This document shows positions 30,201 to 38,483 of a DNA stretch of 64,000 nucleotides, one piece after another. Under the pieces are notes generated by a model. The model made no database searches and had not been told where the DNA came from. It worked only from the letters and a program-made list of their open reading frames with translations. Made by a program: the position numbers and the translations under genes. The DNA is from CAYVFC01 sp964450715. Its GTDB lineage: Bacteria > Myxococcota_A > Polyangia > Polyangiales > JAFGIB01. The stretch covers positions 1 through 64,000 of the forward strand of contig CAYVFC010000024.1 in assembly GCA_964450715.1 (NCBI GenBank), given 5' to 3'. Position 1 is the stretch's first letter. Each line of letters opens with the position of its first letter.

Positions 30201-30914
30201 GGCGGGATCGTCGAACCCGCTGAATTCCGGCAGGGAGGCGCGTTCGTATATCCGGGCGCCGGGCTCGATTTCCCATACCACCTGCAGCTCCTCGCCCAAG
30301 CCGTCGTCTTCCACCGACGAGAGGGAGACCAGGTGCTGCCTGGCAGGCCCGGCCGATGCGGTAAGGGGGTCGCTGGCCAGGTCGCTTTCCAGGACCTCGT
30401 TCACCACGTACCGGCGCTGCCGGACCTGTACGAGCTGCCCCTGAACGGGGGGGGCGAGGCTGGGCGTCATCACCGGGAAGGAAGTCGTGGTTTCCATAGC
30501 AGTTTGCACGGACGTCTCCTTGAAGCGGCCGCTGGCCGGGGCGGCCGGGCTGGTGGGCTTCCTGGTAGCTACCGAGGGCAGGGACGGCGGTTCGTAGGGG
30601 CTTGGGGAGGCCGGCTCCGGAGCATCCTGGCGGCCCGTAGGCGGTTCGGGGGCCTTGTTCCCCAGAAGCCGGTCCACGAGAAGGGACTTTTCTCGCCCCG
30701 AGTCGTCCAGTTCGAGCTGCCGGCAGGTTTCCTTGAGCGTCGCTCTCTTCAGACGGCCCAGGATTTCCGGGAGCCGGGCCCTGGTCGACGAGGCCAGGGC
30801 GTCGACGAGCTGGTCATGCACCCGCCGGTCGGCGACCTCTAGGCCGAAATGGTCAGCCAGCGCCAGGAGATCCTGTCTTTTCAGCGTCTCGACGATCCGT
30901 CGCTTGCCCGGCAC
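27273..30914 (-). CDS. drmD: SNF2-family helicase, DISARM DrmD-like
   Basis: A 1213-aa SNF2/RapA-type ATPase. SAP-like helix pairs occupy about residues 10-85, followed by a Pro/Ser-rich linker. Motifs: ADDVGLGKTIEAGL near 295, LDEAHNAAP near 408, LTATPHNGF near 440, and the helicase-C block LLATDAASEGIDLQ near 738 with NRMEQRNGRVDRYGQ near 765. DrmD is the class 1-specific SNF2 protein and the first gene of that locus. The frame opens with GTG at 30914, preceded by GGGG at 5-nt spacing, and the stop overlaps the methyltransferase start. It is the first gene of the nine-gene operon, so the main promoter should lie just upstream. Confidence 0.86.
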   Translation of the reverse strand: MPGKRRIVETLKRQDLLALADHFGLEVADRRVHDQLVDALASSTRARLPEILGRLKRATLKETCRQLELDDSGREKSLLVDRLLGNKAPEPPTGRQDAPEPASPSPYEPPSLPSVATRKPTSPAAPASGRFKETSVQTAMETTTSFPVMTPSLAPPVQGQLVQVRQRRYVVNEVLESDLASDPLTASAGPARQHLVSLSSVEDDGLGEELQVVWEIEPGARIYERASLPEFSGFDDPARLDALLDAVRWGAVASADHKALHGPFRSGIATVDYQLDPVVRALQMPRANLLLADDVGLGKTIEAGLVIQELLVRHRARSVLVVCPAGLQVQWREQMRDKFGLEFRIVDSDMMRELRRRRGLFVNPWTHFPRLITSIDFLKRDRPLRLFREVLPADGESAFPRRLDIMVLDEAHNAAPQGKTHYAIDSERTKAIRALVPHFEHKLFLTATPHNGFTDSFAALLEMLDDQRFHRRSKPDQQQLGTIMVRRLKTELVDWDGKPRFRGRNLNALEVAYTDEEREIHRALTRYAELRRQNPTDDTEYLATEFVLKLLKKRLFSSPAAFLSTLEKHRTSITTARKKTQKKGAIVKPSLNVLRRHIDQAEEESASDDAYEETTEEALDSASRLFRPLSPEEEKLLGHMHAWAEKAASSEDVKAQCLLDWLGKTLKPNNKWNDERMIIFTEYRATQKWLHQILSAAGFAENGRLLTIYGGMKSEDRESIKAAFQAGPRSAAVRILLATDAASEGIDLQNHCHRLFHYEIPWNPNRMEQRNGRVDRYGQRFQVEIFHFVGKGYQRVKPTQDTKPGDLEGDLEFLMRAAQKVESIREDLGKVGPVIASQVAAAMLGKRTTLDTSSAEKEATPAAKLLRIERKLGEEVERLRKQLNESRHELRLSPENIEKVVRIGLELAGQPPLRETEVEGIWPDPSGARTRCPVFHVPVLQGSWARCTEGLADPYSKQIRPIVFDPHLIENRDEVVLAHLNHRLVQTCLRLLRAEVWSPEEQKRLNRATARIVPSSVTKEPVVVAHARVVVLGGDNTRLHEELIAAAGSIEKGKFSQLNVGRTEQVMSTVTDASPSGQVKERLVALWPELRDPLFAALKERMEAHGKSRQKMLAGRAKKEAEDIRTILTELKASLEKDIAAGPPDQLSLFDRDELSQYERTKASLVKRLERIPGEIERETAAIEARYASPTAHLFPVAVSFLVPQHLAGEGGH

Positions 30915-30992
30915 CGGTACCCCGTCTTCTTTCCAGGAAGGAGGAGGCTTTCCCGAAAACTGAAATCCGTCCCCGCGCCGTCGCCCCAGGCC

Positions 30993-31020
30993 GTAATAGG
31001 GTAGACGAATAGATTACCAA
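30993..31020 (-). promoter_or_regulatory. Candidate promoter of the DISARM-Druantia operon
   Basis: On the minus strand, TTGGTA (31020-31015) and TATTAC (30998-30993) are separated by 16 bp, and the drmD GTG lies about 80 bp downstream. Both hexamers are fair matches to the sigma-70 consensus. No operator-like palindrome overlaps them. The match is by eye only. Confidence 0.3.
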
Positions 31021-31334
31021 GAAACTGACCGGTTTGGATCAGGTTTTGCATGGTTTCCGGAGCCCGGATAGTGGCCCGTTCTCACGGTGCCGTGCTGGTG
31101 GAGGGCGTCTCGGGGCCGCGCCTCTCCCACATTTCCTTGCATTTGGTTACGTCGAGTTCCATTCAGACGTTACTCGCCATGCTCTGGACGCGATGCGTGA
31201 CGTCTGGCTTGGAATCAGTACGTGCCATGAACCCTCTTTCCGAGCGCGCCTTTTCTAAAACCTATCCCTGGCACGCCTTCTAGTCCTTTCGACGGCCGCC
31301 ATTATCCGAACATGGATGAATCTTTCTTTCATCG
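31021..31334. other. Non-coding stretch upstream of drmD
   Basis: No coding frame here has a plausible start and composition. Two overlapping plus-strand frames of about 75 codons show no motif and no ribosome-binding site. The stretch separates the DISARM operon from the ATPase remnant and is probably promoter region plus decayed sequence. Confidence 0.45.
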
Positions 31335-31995
31335 CCTGTCGGCCTCGTCGATAAGCAGTATCGACTCCTGGGTCTCGGCCTGGTCAAAGGACTGAGCCAG
31401 GTGGCGCTCGGTCATTCCCAGATACGGATCGATGATGTCGCTCGCGCGCTTGACCAGCACCTCGCGGTCTAACCGTTGCCCGATGTGGCGCGCGAGCTCG
31501 CTTTACCGGTTCCGGGTGGGCCGTAGAAGAGCAGGTTCATGTTCAGGCGCTCCTGCTGTTCTCCCTGGCGCAGAAAGCGGTCGAAATCCTGAAGCTGGTC
31601 GAACAGGCGAGACAGGTTGGCTTTAAGGTCGAGCCCCTCGCTGACGAAGGTCTGGCCAGGCCGGTCCCGGTTCACGACGGGTACGCCACCGTTGAGCAGG
31701 GTACGGTGGGCCTCCAGGGAGAGCTCCAGGGCGCGCGCGAAGCGGACAGGGTCGGTCGCGCCGAGATCGCGAGCCTTCTTCACCGCCAGGTCGACGGCGC
31801 CGGCCGAAGGGCTTGAAATGCAGGCTGAAGGCGAAACGCCTGAGCACCGATTCCTCGATGTCGTGGATGCGGTTGGTTATCCAGATCATGCGTACACCCG
31901 GCCTCTCCAGCAACTCGTTCAGCCATCCCTTGTCCTGCGTTTCTCCTCGACGCATCCAGGAGAAATCGGTGTTCAGGACGTATAGCCCGTCAGCA
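31335..31995 (-). pseudogene. Remnant of a tandem-AAA ATPase gene
   Basis: The translated pieces match the middle of the intact AAA ATPase coded at 44049-46283: VLNT..SW.RRGETQDKGWL, ERPGVRMIWITNRI, then KKARDLGATD, LLNGGVPVVNRDRPG and NLLFYGPPGTGK. Three defects are visible. A 110-bp segment present in the intact gene (44951-45060) is missing, the join falling at a shared GGCCGA. One base is lost just after the second Walker A, where GCTCGCTCTTGCCC in the paralogue reads GCTCGCTTTACC. Both the 5' third and 3' quarter are absent. The remnant cannot make an ATPase. It shows a third copy of this gene family once stood here. Confidence 0.85.
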
Positions 31996-32123
31996 GTAGA
32001 CAAACAAACCGACAGTGAATACGATTCCATACTTACGGAAGAGATCCAATAGCCCAACCAAGCTGTCTCTAGCAAAGGCGCTATCAAGTTTAGTTTTGGC
32101 AGGTGGTTAGAGCGGGTAACGTT

Positions 32124-32897
32124 ATGTCCTACTTTTTTATAGTTCATCCTCGAGACCCTAAGACAATAGCAAAATACGGTATAGATAAGGCGCTCGGCAT
32201 TTTCGTAGAGATACGCGCGCCGGGTAAACGTAAGACCGAGTACGATCAACTACATAGTGGATATAATGACCTTACGGGCGCTCTCGAATTTTTTATTGCC
32301 CATGGATTCTTCTCTGAAGATGCTCTCGTCGACGCTAAGGTATGGCTAGAAGACGAAGGAGGAGAGGGCCGAGTTGCCTCCGACGTCCATAGAGCGGCTA
32401 CAGTAATATGTAACTTCAAAGAATGGTCTCCACCGTTTGGGTCGGTACTCGACGCGGAGAAGAATAGCGGAGAGCAGGTCAAGATTGCGACAAGTTCTAA
32501 GTATACGGTCAGCGTCAAGGTTGCTGATAACGAACGTTGTGTTCAGATATACTATCCGGAGGATACCGACTGCGATCCTAAGGATGTGATGTACGATTTG
32601 GGTAAAACCGAGAGCGTAAACAAACCGGTTCTGGAATCGCTATTGGGATTCACCGGATTTGACGGAATGGAGTGGCGCCATAGGGCGGAAATAGTGTCCA
32701 ACGCGGACGAAGACGACCCCGATGATCCCGAAGAAGATTTCGCCTGCGATCCGGATGAGCTCGCGATAACTTTGTATGAGAACTACGGTTTTAGGCCTTT
32801 ACCATCCTGGCTAGCGTTACATCCGGAGGTGCCGCCGGATACGTGCGGGTACCCAGAAGGCTTGCCGAAAGCTAGAGAACAGTTAAAAAACGGTTGA
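32124..32897 (+). CDS. Partner-type protein sharing a domain with a 106-aa AAA-operon protein
   Basis: A 257-aa protein. Its first ~100 residues align by eye with the 106-aa product coded at 46321-46641: both start MSxFxIxHPR, then have (I/V)D.ALG.F.E, a weakly conserved middle, FE.L.A.GF / FF.A.GFF, a V.L.D segment and a late A..I...F segment. The remaining 150 residues are acidic, with a D/E-rich run (EDDPDDPEEDF) near 210-225, and have no known motif. ATG 32124 is preferred because it aligns with the small homologue; a GTG seven codons earlier is possible. It lies head to head with the AAA pseudogene, as if the ATPase half of a module had decayed. Function unknown; AT-richer than the neighbours. 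Confidence 0.7.
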   Translation: MSYFFIVHPRDPKTIAKYGIDKALGIFVEIRAPGKRKTEYDQLHSGYNDLTGALEFFIAHGFFSEDALVDAKVWLEDEGGEGRVASDVHRAATVICNFKEWSPPFGSVLDAEKNSGEQVKIATSSKYTVSVKVADNERCVQIYYPEDTDCDPKDVMYDLGKTESVNKPVLESLLGFTGFDGMEWRHRAEIVSNADEDDPDDPEEDFACDPDELAITLYENYGFRPLPSWLALHPEVPPDTCGYPEGLPKAREQLKNG

Positions 32898-33149
32898 ATG
32901 ACGAATTAATGAGTTTCGGGGTTTCGGATGACGCGTTTCGCTTAGAGGGGCGGTAATTCGGATGGGGGAACCAACGGAGTCGCAATAGGGAGAGGCGTTT
33001 CGCACTTGGCTAATAGTCGTGGATTTCGGCGTTCTGGGCATTCCTTGAGAAGAACATAAGGCGTTAGGGAAGGTCGAGCATGGCGCTTCCGGATAGTGGT
33101 ATCGTCAAAGGGAGAACAACGTTCTATCTTAAATGGAGGTAGGGCCACA

Positions 33150-33962
33150 ATGAGCGACGAGAGCAAGCAGCCTGATATCGTCTTTTATGACCTCGAGACG
33201 AACATCCCGCCGGACGACTCGGTCCCGTTCGAGATCATCGAGTTCGGCGCCATCGTTCTCGACAAGGCGGGACTGTACGAGAAGGAGAGCTACTCGACTC
33301 TGATTTATTCGGAACTTATGGATGAGAGGTCGATTGCCTGCAACGGGATCACGTTCGACATGGTCAAGGACGCGCCGTCGTTTGCCGAGGTCGCTGACAA
33401 GATATTCGATGTCTTGAACGGGCGTGTCTGGGCGGGGCACAACATCATCAAGTTTGACAATATCCATATCAAGAGCCACTTCGACAGGCTCGGCAAACCC
33501 GCTCCGGAACCCTTCGACCTCATCGATACGCGCGTATTGCTACGTCAAACGTTCGGACCGCGAGCGGGCAACATGAAGCTCGCCACGCTCGGGCACTATT
33601 TCGGGCTGGGCATGGAGCGGCACCGCTCCATCGAAGACGTGAGGATGAACATCGACGTTCTGAAGAACTGCGCGATGACCATCTTTCTGGAAGAGCACCA
33701 CGGACTTGCCCTGAAACCGGAGCCGAGCCCCGAACAGGACAGGATGGACAAGGTGATCGCTCTCCTGTCGGATGTCATGCAGAAGAAGGAGGATGTCTGG
33801 ATCGCCTACGATGGAGGATCGAATCCCCTCATACCGAGGAAGATCCGCCCCATCGAATGGGTGCACGAACCCTGGATGTTCAAGGCCTGGTGCTACCAGT
33901 CGCGGTGCGAGAAGAACTTCACCCAGCGCAAGGTAACCGAGATTCGCTATAACGACTGGTAG
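33150..33962 (+). CDS. DEDDh exonuclease with C-terminal WYL-like segment
   Basis: A 270-aa protein. Residues 10-180 form a DnaQ/RNase T-type 3'-5' exonuclease: motif Exo I FYDLET (D14, E16), Exo II HNIIKFD (D103), Exo III HRSIED (H158, D163), so all DEDDh metal ligands are present. The C-terminal 60 residues (IAYDGGSNPLIPRKIRPIEW ... FKAWCYQSRCEKNFTQRKV) resemble the ligand-binding part of WYL domains. The ATG at 33150 follows GGAGGT at 9 nt, which decides the start against a longer frame. The combination suggests an exonuclease regulated by a small ligand or nucleic acid end. The gene stands alone on the plus strand, about 90 bp before the zinc-finger nuclease-like gene. Confidence 0.8.
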   Translation: MSDESKQPDIVFYDLETNIPPDDSVPFEIIEFGAIVLDKAGLYEKESYSTLIYSELMDERSIACNGITFDMVKDAPSFAEVADKIFDVLNGRVWAGHNIIKFDNIHIKSHFDRLGKPAPEPFDLIDTRVLLRQTFGPRAGNMKLATLGHYFGLGMERHRSIEDVRMNIDVLKNCAMTIFLEEHHGLALKPEPSPEQDRMDKVIALLSDVMQKKEDVWIAYDGGSNPLIPRKIRPIEWVHEPWMFKAWCYQSRCEKNFTQRKVTEIRYNDW

Positions 33963-34049
33963 GCTGAAGGCAACGGTACGGTTTCTAGTCGCCTGGAATG
34001 GCGTGCGGCCGGCCAGAAGGGGCGTGGCCGAGACAGAGGGGAAGAGACG

Positions 34050-34928
34050 ATGTTCCATTGCACGGTCTGCGGAAAGGAAGCGAAGACTAGTTCCGGATTG
34101 CGCAAGCACATGTCGGGAACGAAGCGATACGGAGGCCACGAACTATCCGGCAGGGAGCTCGAGGACAGGGTGGCAGAGGCCGTCGAAGTTGCGGCACGAG
34201 AAAGCGAGGAAACGAGGCCGGCTGCCCCGACGACACATCGGGGACGGTCCTCTTTGTCACCCCATTCTGCGGCGGACTCGCCGCCGCCGCGAATCGAGGT
34301 TCCAGCGGGCCTCCCCCCTGACGCCTCGTCGGGTAGCTATCTCAAATACGTCCTCGAGGCTATGGTCAGCTTCAAGGCGCTACCCAAGTACCAGTTCGAG
34401 CGTCGCATCGATATCTTCCTGGTCCCTTTCTTACCGGAAATACTCTCGAACTGTCTGAAGTCGGAAGGGCCTTTCGAATTCGTGGTGCCGGAGTTCCCAC
34501 TGAAGCGACCGGAAAGCAACAAGAGCCGGAACGCGGACTACCTGTTTTTCGACAGGTCTCCAGAAAAGGAACGATGGATCCTCTTCGAGCTGAAAACGGA
34601 CGATGGATCGATCGGCGCGAGCCAGATGTCGGGTTATCGTCGAGCCATGAAGGCCGGAATGGCCCGGCTCGTGAAGGACGTCCGTACGATACGGGATGCC
34701 AGCCCTCATGCCGGAAAGTACTCCGAGCTGATTCGTAGACTCGAGGGATATCCGGTCGATCGGCCGGTGCATCTGGTCTATCTCTCTCCGGGGTCGCTGC
34801 GGCGCGAGCTTCACGGGACAGACGAGTACAGCATCACCTTCGGTGACCTTCTCGGACTGGAGCTGAAGACCAGCCCGGATGTCTGGAACTGGATACGGGC
34901 AACGGTGGTGCAAGCCTGCGCGGTATAG
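34050..34928 (+). CDS. C2H2 zinc finger plus PD-(D/E)XK-like protein
   Basis: A 292-aa protein. Residues 4-30 look like a single zinc finger: C4, C7, H20 and H30 around TSSGLRKHM. A low-complexity linker rich in Ala, Pro and Ser follows. From residue 100 on there is a probable PD-(D/E)XK nuclease fold: ADYLFFDRSPEKERWILFELKT gives the D-x(n)-ExK pattern, followed by GASQMSGYRRAM, the usual Q..Y helix. Start ATG 34050 follows GAGGGG at 8 nt. It converges on the helicase-nuclease gene to the right with 36 bp between the stops. A DNA-targeting or regulatory nuclease is likely; which substrate is unknown. Confidence 0.72.
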   Translation: MFHCTVCGKEAKTSSGLRKHMSGTKRYGGHELSGRELEDRVAEAVEVAARESEETRPAAPTTHRGRSSLSPHSAADSPPPRIEVPAGLPPDASSGSYLKYVLEAMVSFKALPKYQFERRIDIFLVPFLPEILSNCLKSEGPFEFVVPEFPLKRPESNKSRNADYLFFDRSPEKERWILFELKTDDGSIGASQMSGYRRAMKAGMARLVKDVRTIRDASPHAGKYSELIRRLEGYPVDRPVHLVYLSPGSLRRELHGTDEYSITFGDLLGLELKTSPDVWNWIRATVVQACAV

Positions 34929-34964
34929 CGGATTGGTTCCCGGGCAGCGGACGGCCTGGAGCGT

Positions 34965-37900
34965 TCAGACCTCTTCCACCACGCGGGCGAGCTCGGCGTA
35001 GCGGCACAGGGCGTTCGCAAGCAGCATTTGCCTGGGGTTCCTGCAATCGGGCTCGAAGATCCTGGGACTGGCGACCAGAACGCAGGCGCACCTGGCCCGG
35101 GAGGTAGCCACGTTCAGGCGGTTGAGGCTGTAGAGGAACTCCATCCCGCGAGGGGCGTCCTCGGGCGTGGAAGTTGCCATGGAGTAGATGACGACGGGCG
35201 CTTCCTGGCCCTGGAACCTGTCGACCGTCCCTACCCGGATGCCGCGCGACTCGAGCCGTTCCTCCAGAAGCGCCACCTGGGCGTTGTAGGGCGCGACCAC
35301 CAGGATGTCGTCCGGGGTCATGGGCTGCTGGTTGCCGTTGCTGTCTATCCAGCCGGCGCCCTTGCGCAACAGATGGGAGACGACACGGTCGACGATCTCG
35401 ACCTCCTCGGCCGAGGAGTTCTGGTTCCCCTCGTGAGGCACACCGGCAACCCAGAGACCGGCTCCTTCGAACGGGAGGGCGTTGACGAGTACCTGCCGTT
35501 CCAGACCCTGATGGGAACCCAGACGTCCCTCGTAAAATATCTCTGAGGTGAACTCGCAAATGCTCGGTGCCAGTCGCCACGTTTCGGGCAGGAAAATGCC
35601 CATATCGTCGGCGATGGTCTCGTGCCCCTGGAGTACGTGCTCGAGCGCCGAAACCTCGGTTCCTTCCGGGTGACTGCCCTGCTGGGGCTGCTCGAGTTGC
35701 TGCGGATCGCCCAGGAGCACGACACTCTTTGCGGCGTGTGACACGGCTAGGACATTGGCCAGCGACATCTGCCCGGCCTCGTCCACGAAGAGCACGTCGA
35801 CCGCGTCCTGCGCTTCTTCCCTTGCCCAGAGCCACGCCGTTCCTCCGGCGACCTGGGCGGTTCCGTCGCTCAGGTCGGCGAAGACCCTGGCGTTGTCCTT
35901 GGTCTCTTCCACGTCTGATGTCGTGCCGCTCACGGCCTTGACCTTCTGGATACAGGCAACGCGGGACCCGTCCTCTTCCGCCATTTCTGCCGTCTTGTCG
36001 AGCAGGTTCCTGATGACCTTGTGGCTGACCGCGGTCACGCCGACTCGCTTCCCCTGCCGCACCAGCTCGCAGATCATCCGCGCGCCGGTGAAGGTCTTGC
36101 CCGATCCGGGAGGGCCCTGGATGGCGAGCACCGTATGGTCGAGAAGCGGGGCGATCCGGACGGCAAAATCGGGTGCAGTCTCGTTCCGGGGGGCCGCGAA
36201 GGCGCCCGTGCTCAGCCGCGGGGACCGTCCGAGCAACAGTTCGCGAGCAGCCCGGTAGTCGGCGCTGCCAGCCATGCCGTTTCGGGCCACATCCTCGGCG
36301 ATCCGCAGCAGCGCATCAGCCAGTACATCGCTATTGATGTCCAGATGAGCGAAGGCTGCCTTTGGATGAACGTCGGCCAGGGCGCTGGTCTTCTTGACGT
36401 CTACCGTGCGAGCACCTCGGTCGATTGCGGCGACTGTCCCGACCTTCGATCCGTCGCCCTCCGGCAGTCGCAGTTCGTCTCCTTCCCTCACGTCCGAGTC
36501 CTGCGGCGGATACCGGTAGCGATCGATGGGGCTTCTCTTCGTTCCGCCGACGCGCTTGACAAAGATCAGGTCCGAGAGCGCGGCCTTCTCGTCGTGCAGC
36601 TCTGCGGCCGTTAGGTCGCGGAGTCTGAAATACTCCCACCACACGGCCTTCTTCTCTCGCCGGTGCCAGTCCAGCATGTGAGCCAGAAGCCACCTCGCCT
36701 GCTGCTCGTCGTTCCGGGCGGCGCGGTCCGGGGAAACGCCGGCGGTCAGCGCGTCTACCAGGGCCTGGACCCTGCGCGCCTTCTCGTCGACCGCCTCTGG
36801 GGCGGCGCCTTCACCAGGCGCGGGACGGGGGACCGAGATGCCGGAAGCCTCGACTTCGCTGCGCAGCCTTTCCAGCCAGTCGCGCAGGCGAAGTGCCGAG
36901 ATGCAGTCGTCGAGGTTATAGCCCTCCACTGCGGCCCGCACCTCGGGGGTTATCACGTCCTGGGCGGCAAGCTCGAGCGCGCGTTCGACCATGCGTAGAT
37001 TCTTCCTCGCTTCCTGAAGCTCGACGTTCCGCTCGAAACCGTAAAAGGGCTCGAGATCCTTTATCGAGTAGCCCTCGACGCTGGCGCGCACGGCGTGCCT
37101 GACAACGCCGTATAGGTCCACGAACAGGCCGGCGCGCAGCATGCTATCGACCTCAGCCTCGCGCGTGGCGTGCCGCCCCATCAGCCGCTTGAAGGCCGAC
37201 GGCTCGTAGGGAGCGTAGTGGTAGACGTGCATCCCGGGATTCGCCTCCCAGGACGCGGTGATCTCGTCGACCGCGCCCTCGAAGGCGACGCGCTCCTCGG
37301 CGTCCGAGCAGGCCCAGAAGGCTCGCGGGGAGACGGTCCCGTCGGCGGCGGTTATCGCCATGCCGAACAGGTACTCGCGCCCGCCGTTGCGCGCGAACGG
37401 ATCGCCCTCGAGGTCGAGGAAGATGTCGCCCGGCGAGGGCTCTGGCAGGCGAGCCAGTCCCTGGTCCGGCTCGATGGGAAGAAGCTCGTGGACCAGACAC
37501 TGCTTCCTGCGGCCTTCGAGCTGCAGTCGCGCCTGTTCGCGGATTCGCTCGTAGGTTTCCACGGCTCCGCGGCCGGGTTTGAAGGGCAGCGGGATCGGCA
37601 GCTCGCCGAGCTGCTCCAGGGTAGAGATGCCGGCCGCCTGTAGCTCCCGGACGTGAAGGCGCGAGATGCCGGCGACCAGGCAGAGGTGATCGTCTTCTCT
37701 CCGCCTGCTGTCGCAGGCGCCTCGCCAGCGGCAGATCTCGCAGCTCTCGACCGGCTCCGGGTAGCTGGAACCGGAGAGCGACCCGACGTCGCACTGGCAG
37801 GTCTCCTCGAGCCTGCGTCGCACCAGCCGGAAGTAAGCTGCGAAGTCCTGCACCCTGAAGGTCTGGACGCGATTGGCCGGATCCGGGGTCACGACGTGAA

Positions 37901-38393
37901 AAGACTTGGGAATGACTCCCTGGGCTTTCGCGAGCAGGACCGAGTAGAGAGCCAGCTGCAGGATGGTGCCGCCGCGCGTCTCCCTGGCCAGTTTGGTATC
38001 GACGACCTCGTAGGACCATGCACCGAGGTCGCTGGTGCCGGCCACGCGGCGCAGGATATCCGGCCTGCCGAACCACGCCCCTTCCCGGAGCGCGGCCTGC
38101 AGTATGTATCCACGGCCGGCCTGCATGGCTTCCGCGGTGAGGGCGACCGCCCTCTCGTCCGGTTGCTCCGCCAAGTCGACGATGTCCGCTCCTCCTGCGC
38201 CGAGCTCGCGGACGTAGCTTCGCTCGTGCTCCAGCCCCCGTTGCCTGAGCATGGCCAGAACCGGGTCCGCCCAGTCGGGAGCGCCGAGCAGGCCGTGCGC
38301 CACCGAAAGGTTCAGGGCCGTCTGGTGACGGCAGCCGAGGAACTGCGAGAGGTCGGAGGCGGAAAGCTCTATCGTCGTTCCGGTCTTGCGCAT
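34965..38393 (-). CDS. TM0106-family RecB-like nuclease fused to Upf1/Dna2-type helicase
   Basis: A 1142-aa three-part protein. Residues 1-230 are a RecB/Cas4-like nuclease (GRPDIL, then YEVVDTKLA giving D..E-x-K-like ligands, and QLALYS), ending in four cysteines (C215, C218 and two more in CEICRWRGACDSRRREDDHLC) that could hold an Fe-S cluster. Residues about 310-480 resemble the YprB RNase H-like domain (IFLDLEGDPF ... DLEPFYGFER ... YNLDDC). Residues 740-1130 are an SF1B helicase: GPPGSGKTFTG near 763, FVDEAGQMS near 874, GDPQQLEQPQQGSHPEG, then GTVDRFQGQEAPVVIY near 1055 and LNVATSRARC. This fusion is known among TM0106-family proteins and is common in defence islands. It probably stands alone as a transcription unit. 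Confidence 0.86.
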   Translation of the reverse strand: MRKTGTTIELSASDLSQFLGCRHQTALNLSVAHGLLGAPDWADPVLAMLRQRGLEHERSYVRELGAGGADIVDLAEQPDERAVALTAEAMQAGRGYILQAALREGAWFGRPDILRRVAGTSDLGAWSYEVVDTKLARETRGGTILQLALYSVLLAKAQGVIPKSFHVVTPDPANRVQTFRVQDFAAYFRLVRRRLEETCQCDVGSLSGSSYPEPVESCEICRWRGACDSRRREDDHLCLVAGISRLHVRELQAAGISTLEQLGELPIPLPFKPGRGAVETYERIREQARLQLEGRRKQCLVHELLPIEPDQGLARLPEPSPGDIFLDLEGDPFARNGGREYLFGMAITAADGTVSPRAFWACSDAEERVAFEGAVDEITASWEANPGMHVYHYAPYEPSAFKRLMGRHATREAEVDSMLRAGLFVDLYGVVRHAVRASVEGYSIKDLEPFYGFERNVELQEARKNLRMVERALELAAQDVITPEVRAAVEGYNLDDCISALRLRDWLERLRSEVEASGISVPRPAPGEGAAPEAVDEKARRVQALVDALTAGVSPDRAARNDEQQARWLLAHMLDWHRREKKAVWWEYFRLRDLTAAELHDEKAALSDLIFVKRVGGTKRSPIDRYRYPPQDSDVREGDELRLPEGDGSKVGTVAAIDRGARTVDVKKTSALADVHPKAAFAHLDINSDVLADALLRIAEDVARNGMAGSADYRAARELLLGRSPRLSTGAFAAPRNETAPDFAVRIAPLLDHTVLAIQGPPGSGKTFTGARMICELVRQGKRVGVTAVSHKVIRNLLDKTAEMAEEDGSRVACIQKVKAVSGTTSDVEETKDNARVFADLSDGTAQVAGGTAWLWAREEAQDAVDVLFVDEAGQMSLANVLAVSHAAKSVVLLGDPQQLEQPQQGSHPEGTEVSALEHVLQGHETIADDMGIFLPETWRLAPSICEFTSEIFYEGRLGSHQGLERQVLVNALPFEGAGLWVAGVPHEGNQNSSAEEVEIVDRVVSHLLRKGAGWIDSNGNQQPMTPDDILVVAPYNAQVALLEERLESRGIRVGTVDRFQGQEAPVVIYSMATSTPEDAPRGMEFLYSLNRLNVATSRARCACVLVASPRIFEPDCRNPRQMLLANALCRYAELARVVEEV

Positions 38394-38483
38394 GAAAGGA
38401 TCTTGCAGGGAAGGCCTGTTTTACTCAAGCATAGTGCGCCGCCGACCTTGGGTGTTTATCCTCTCGCGGAGACGCGAAAAGTC

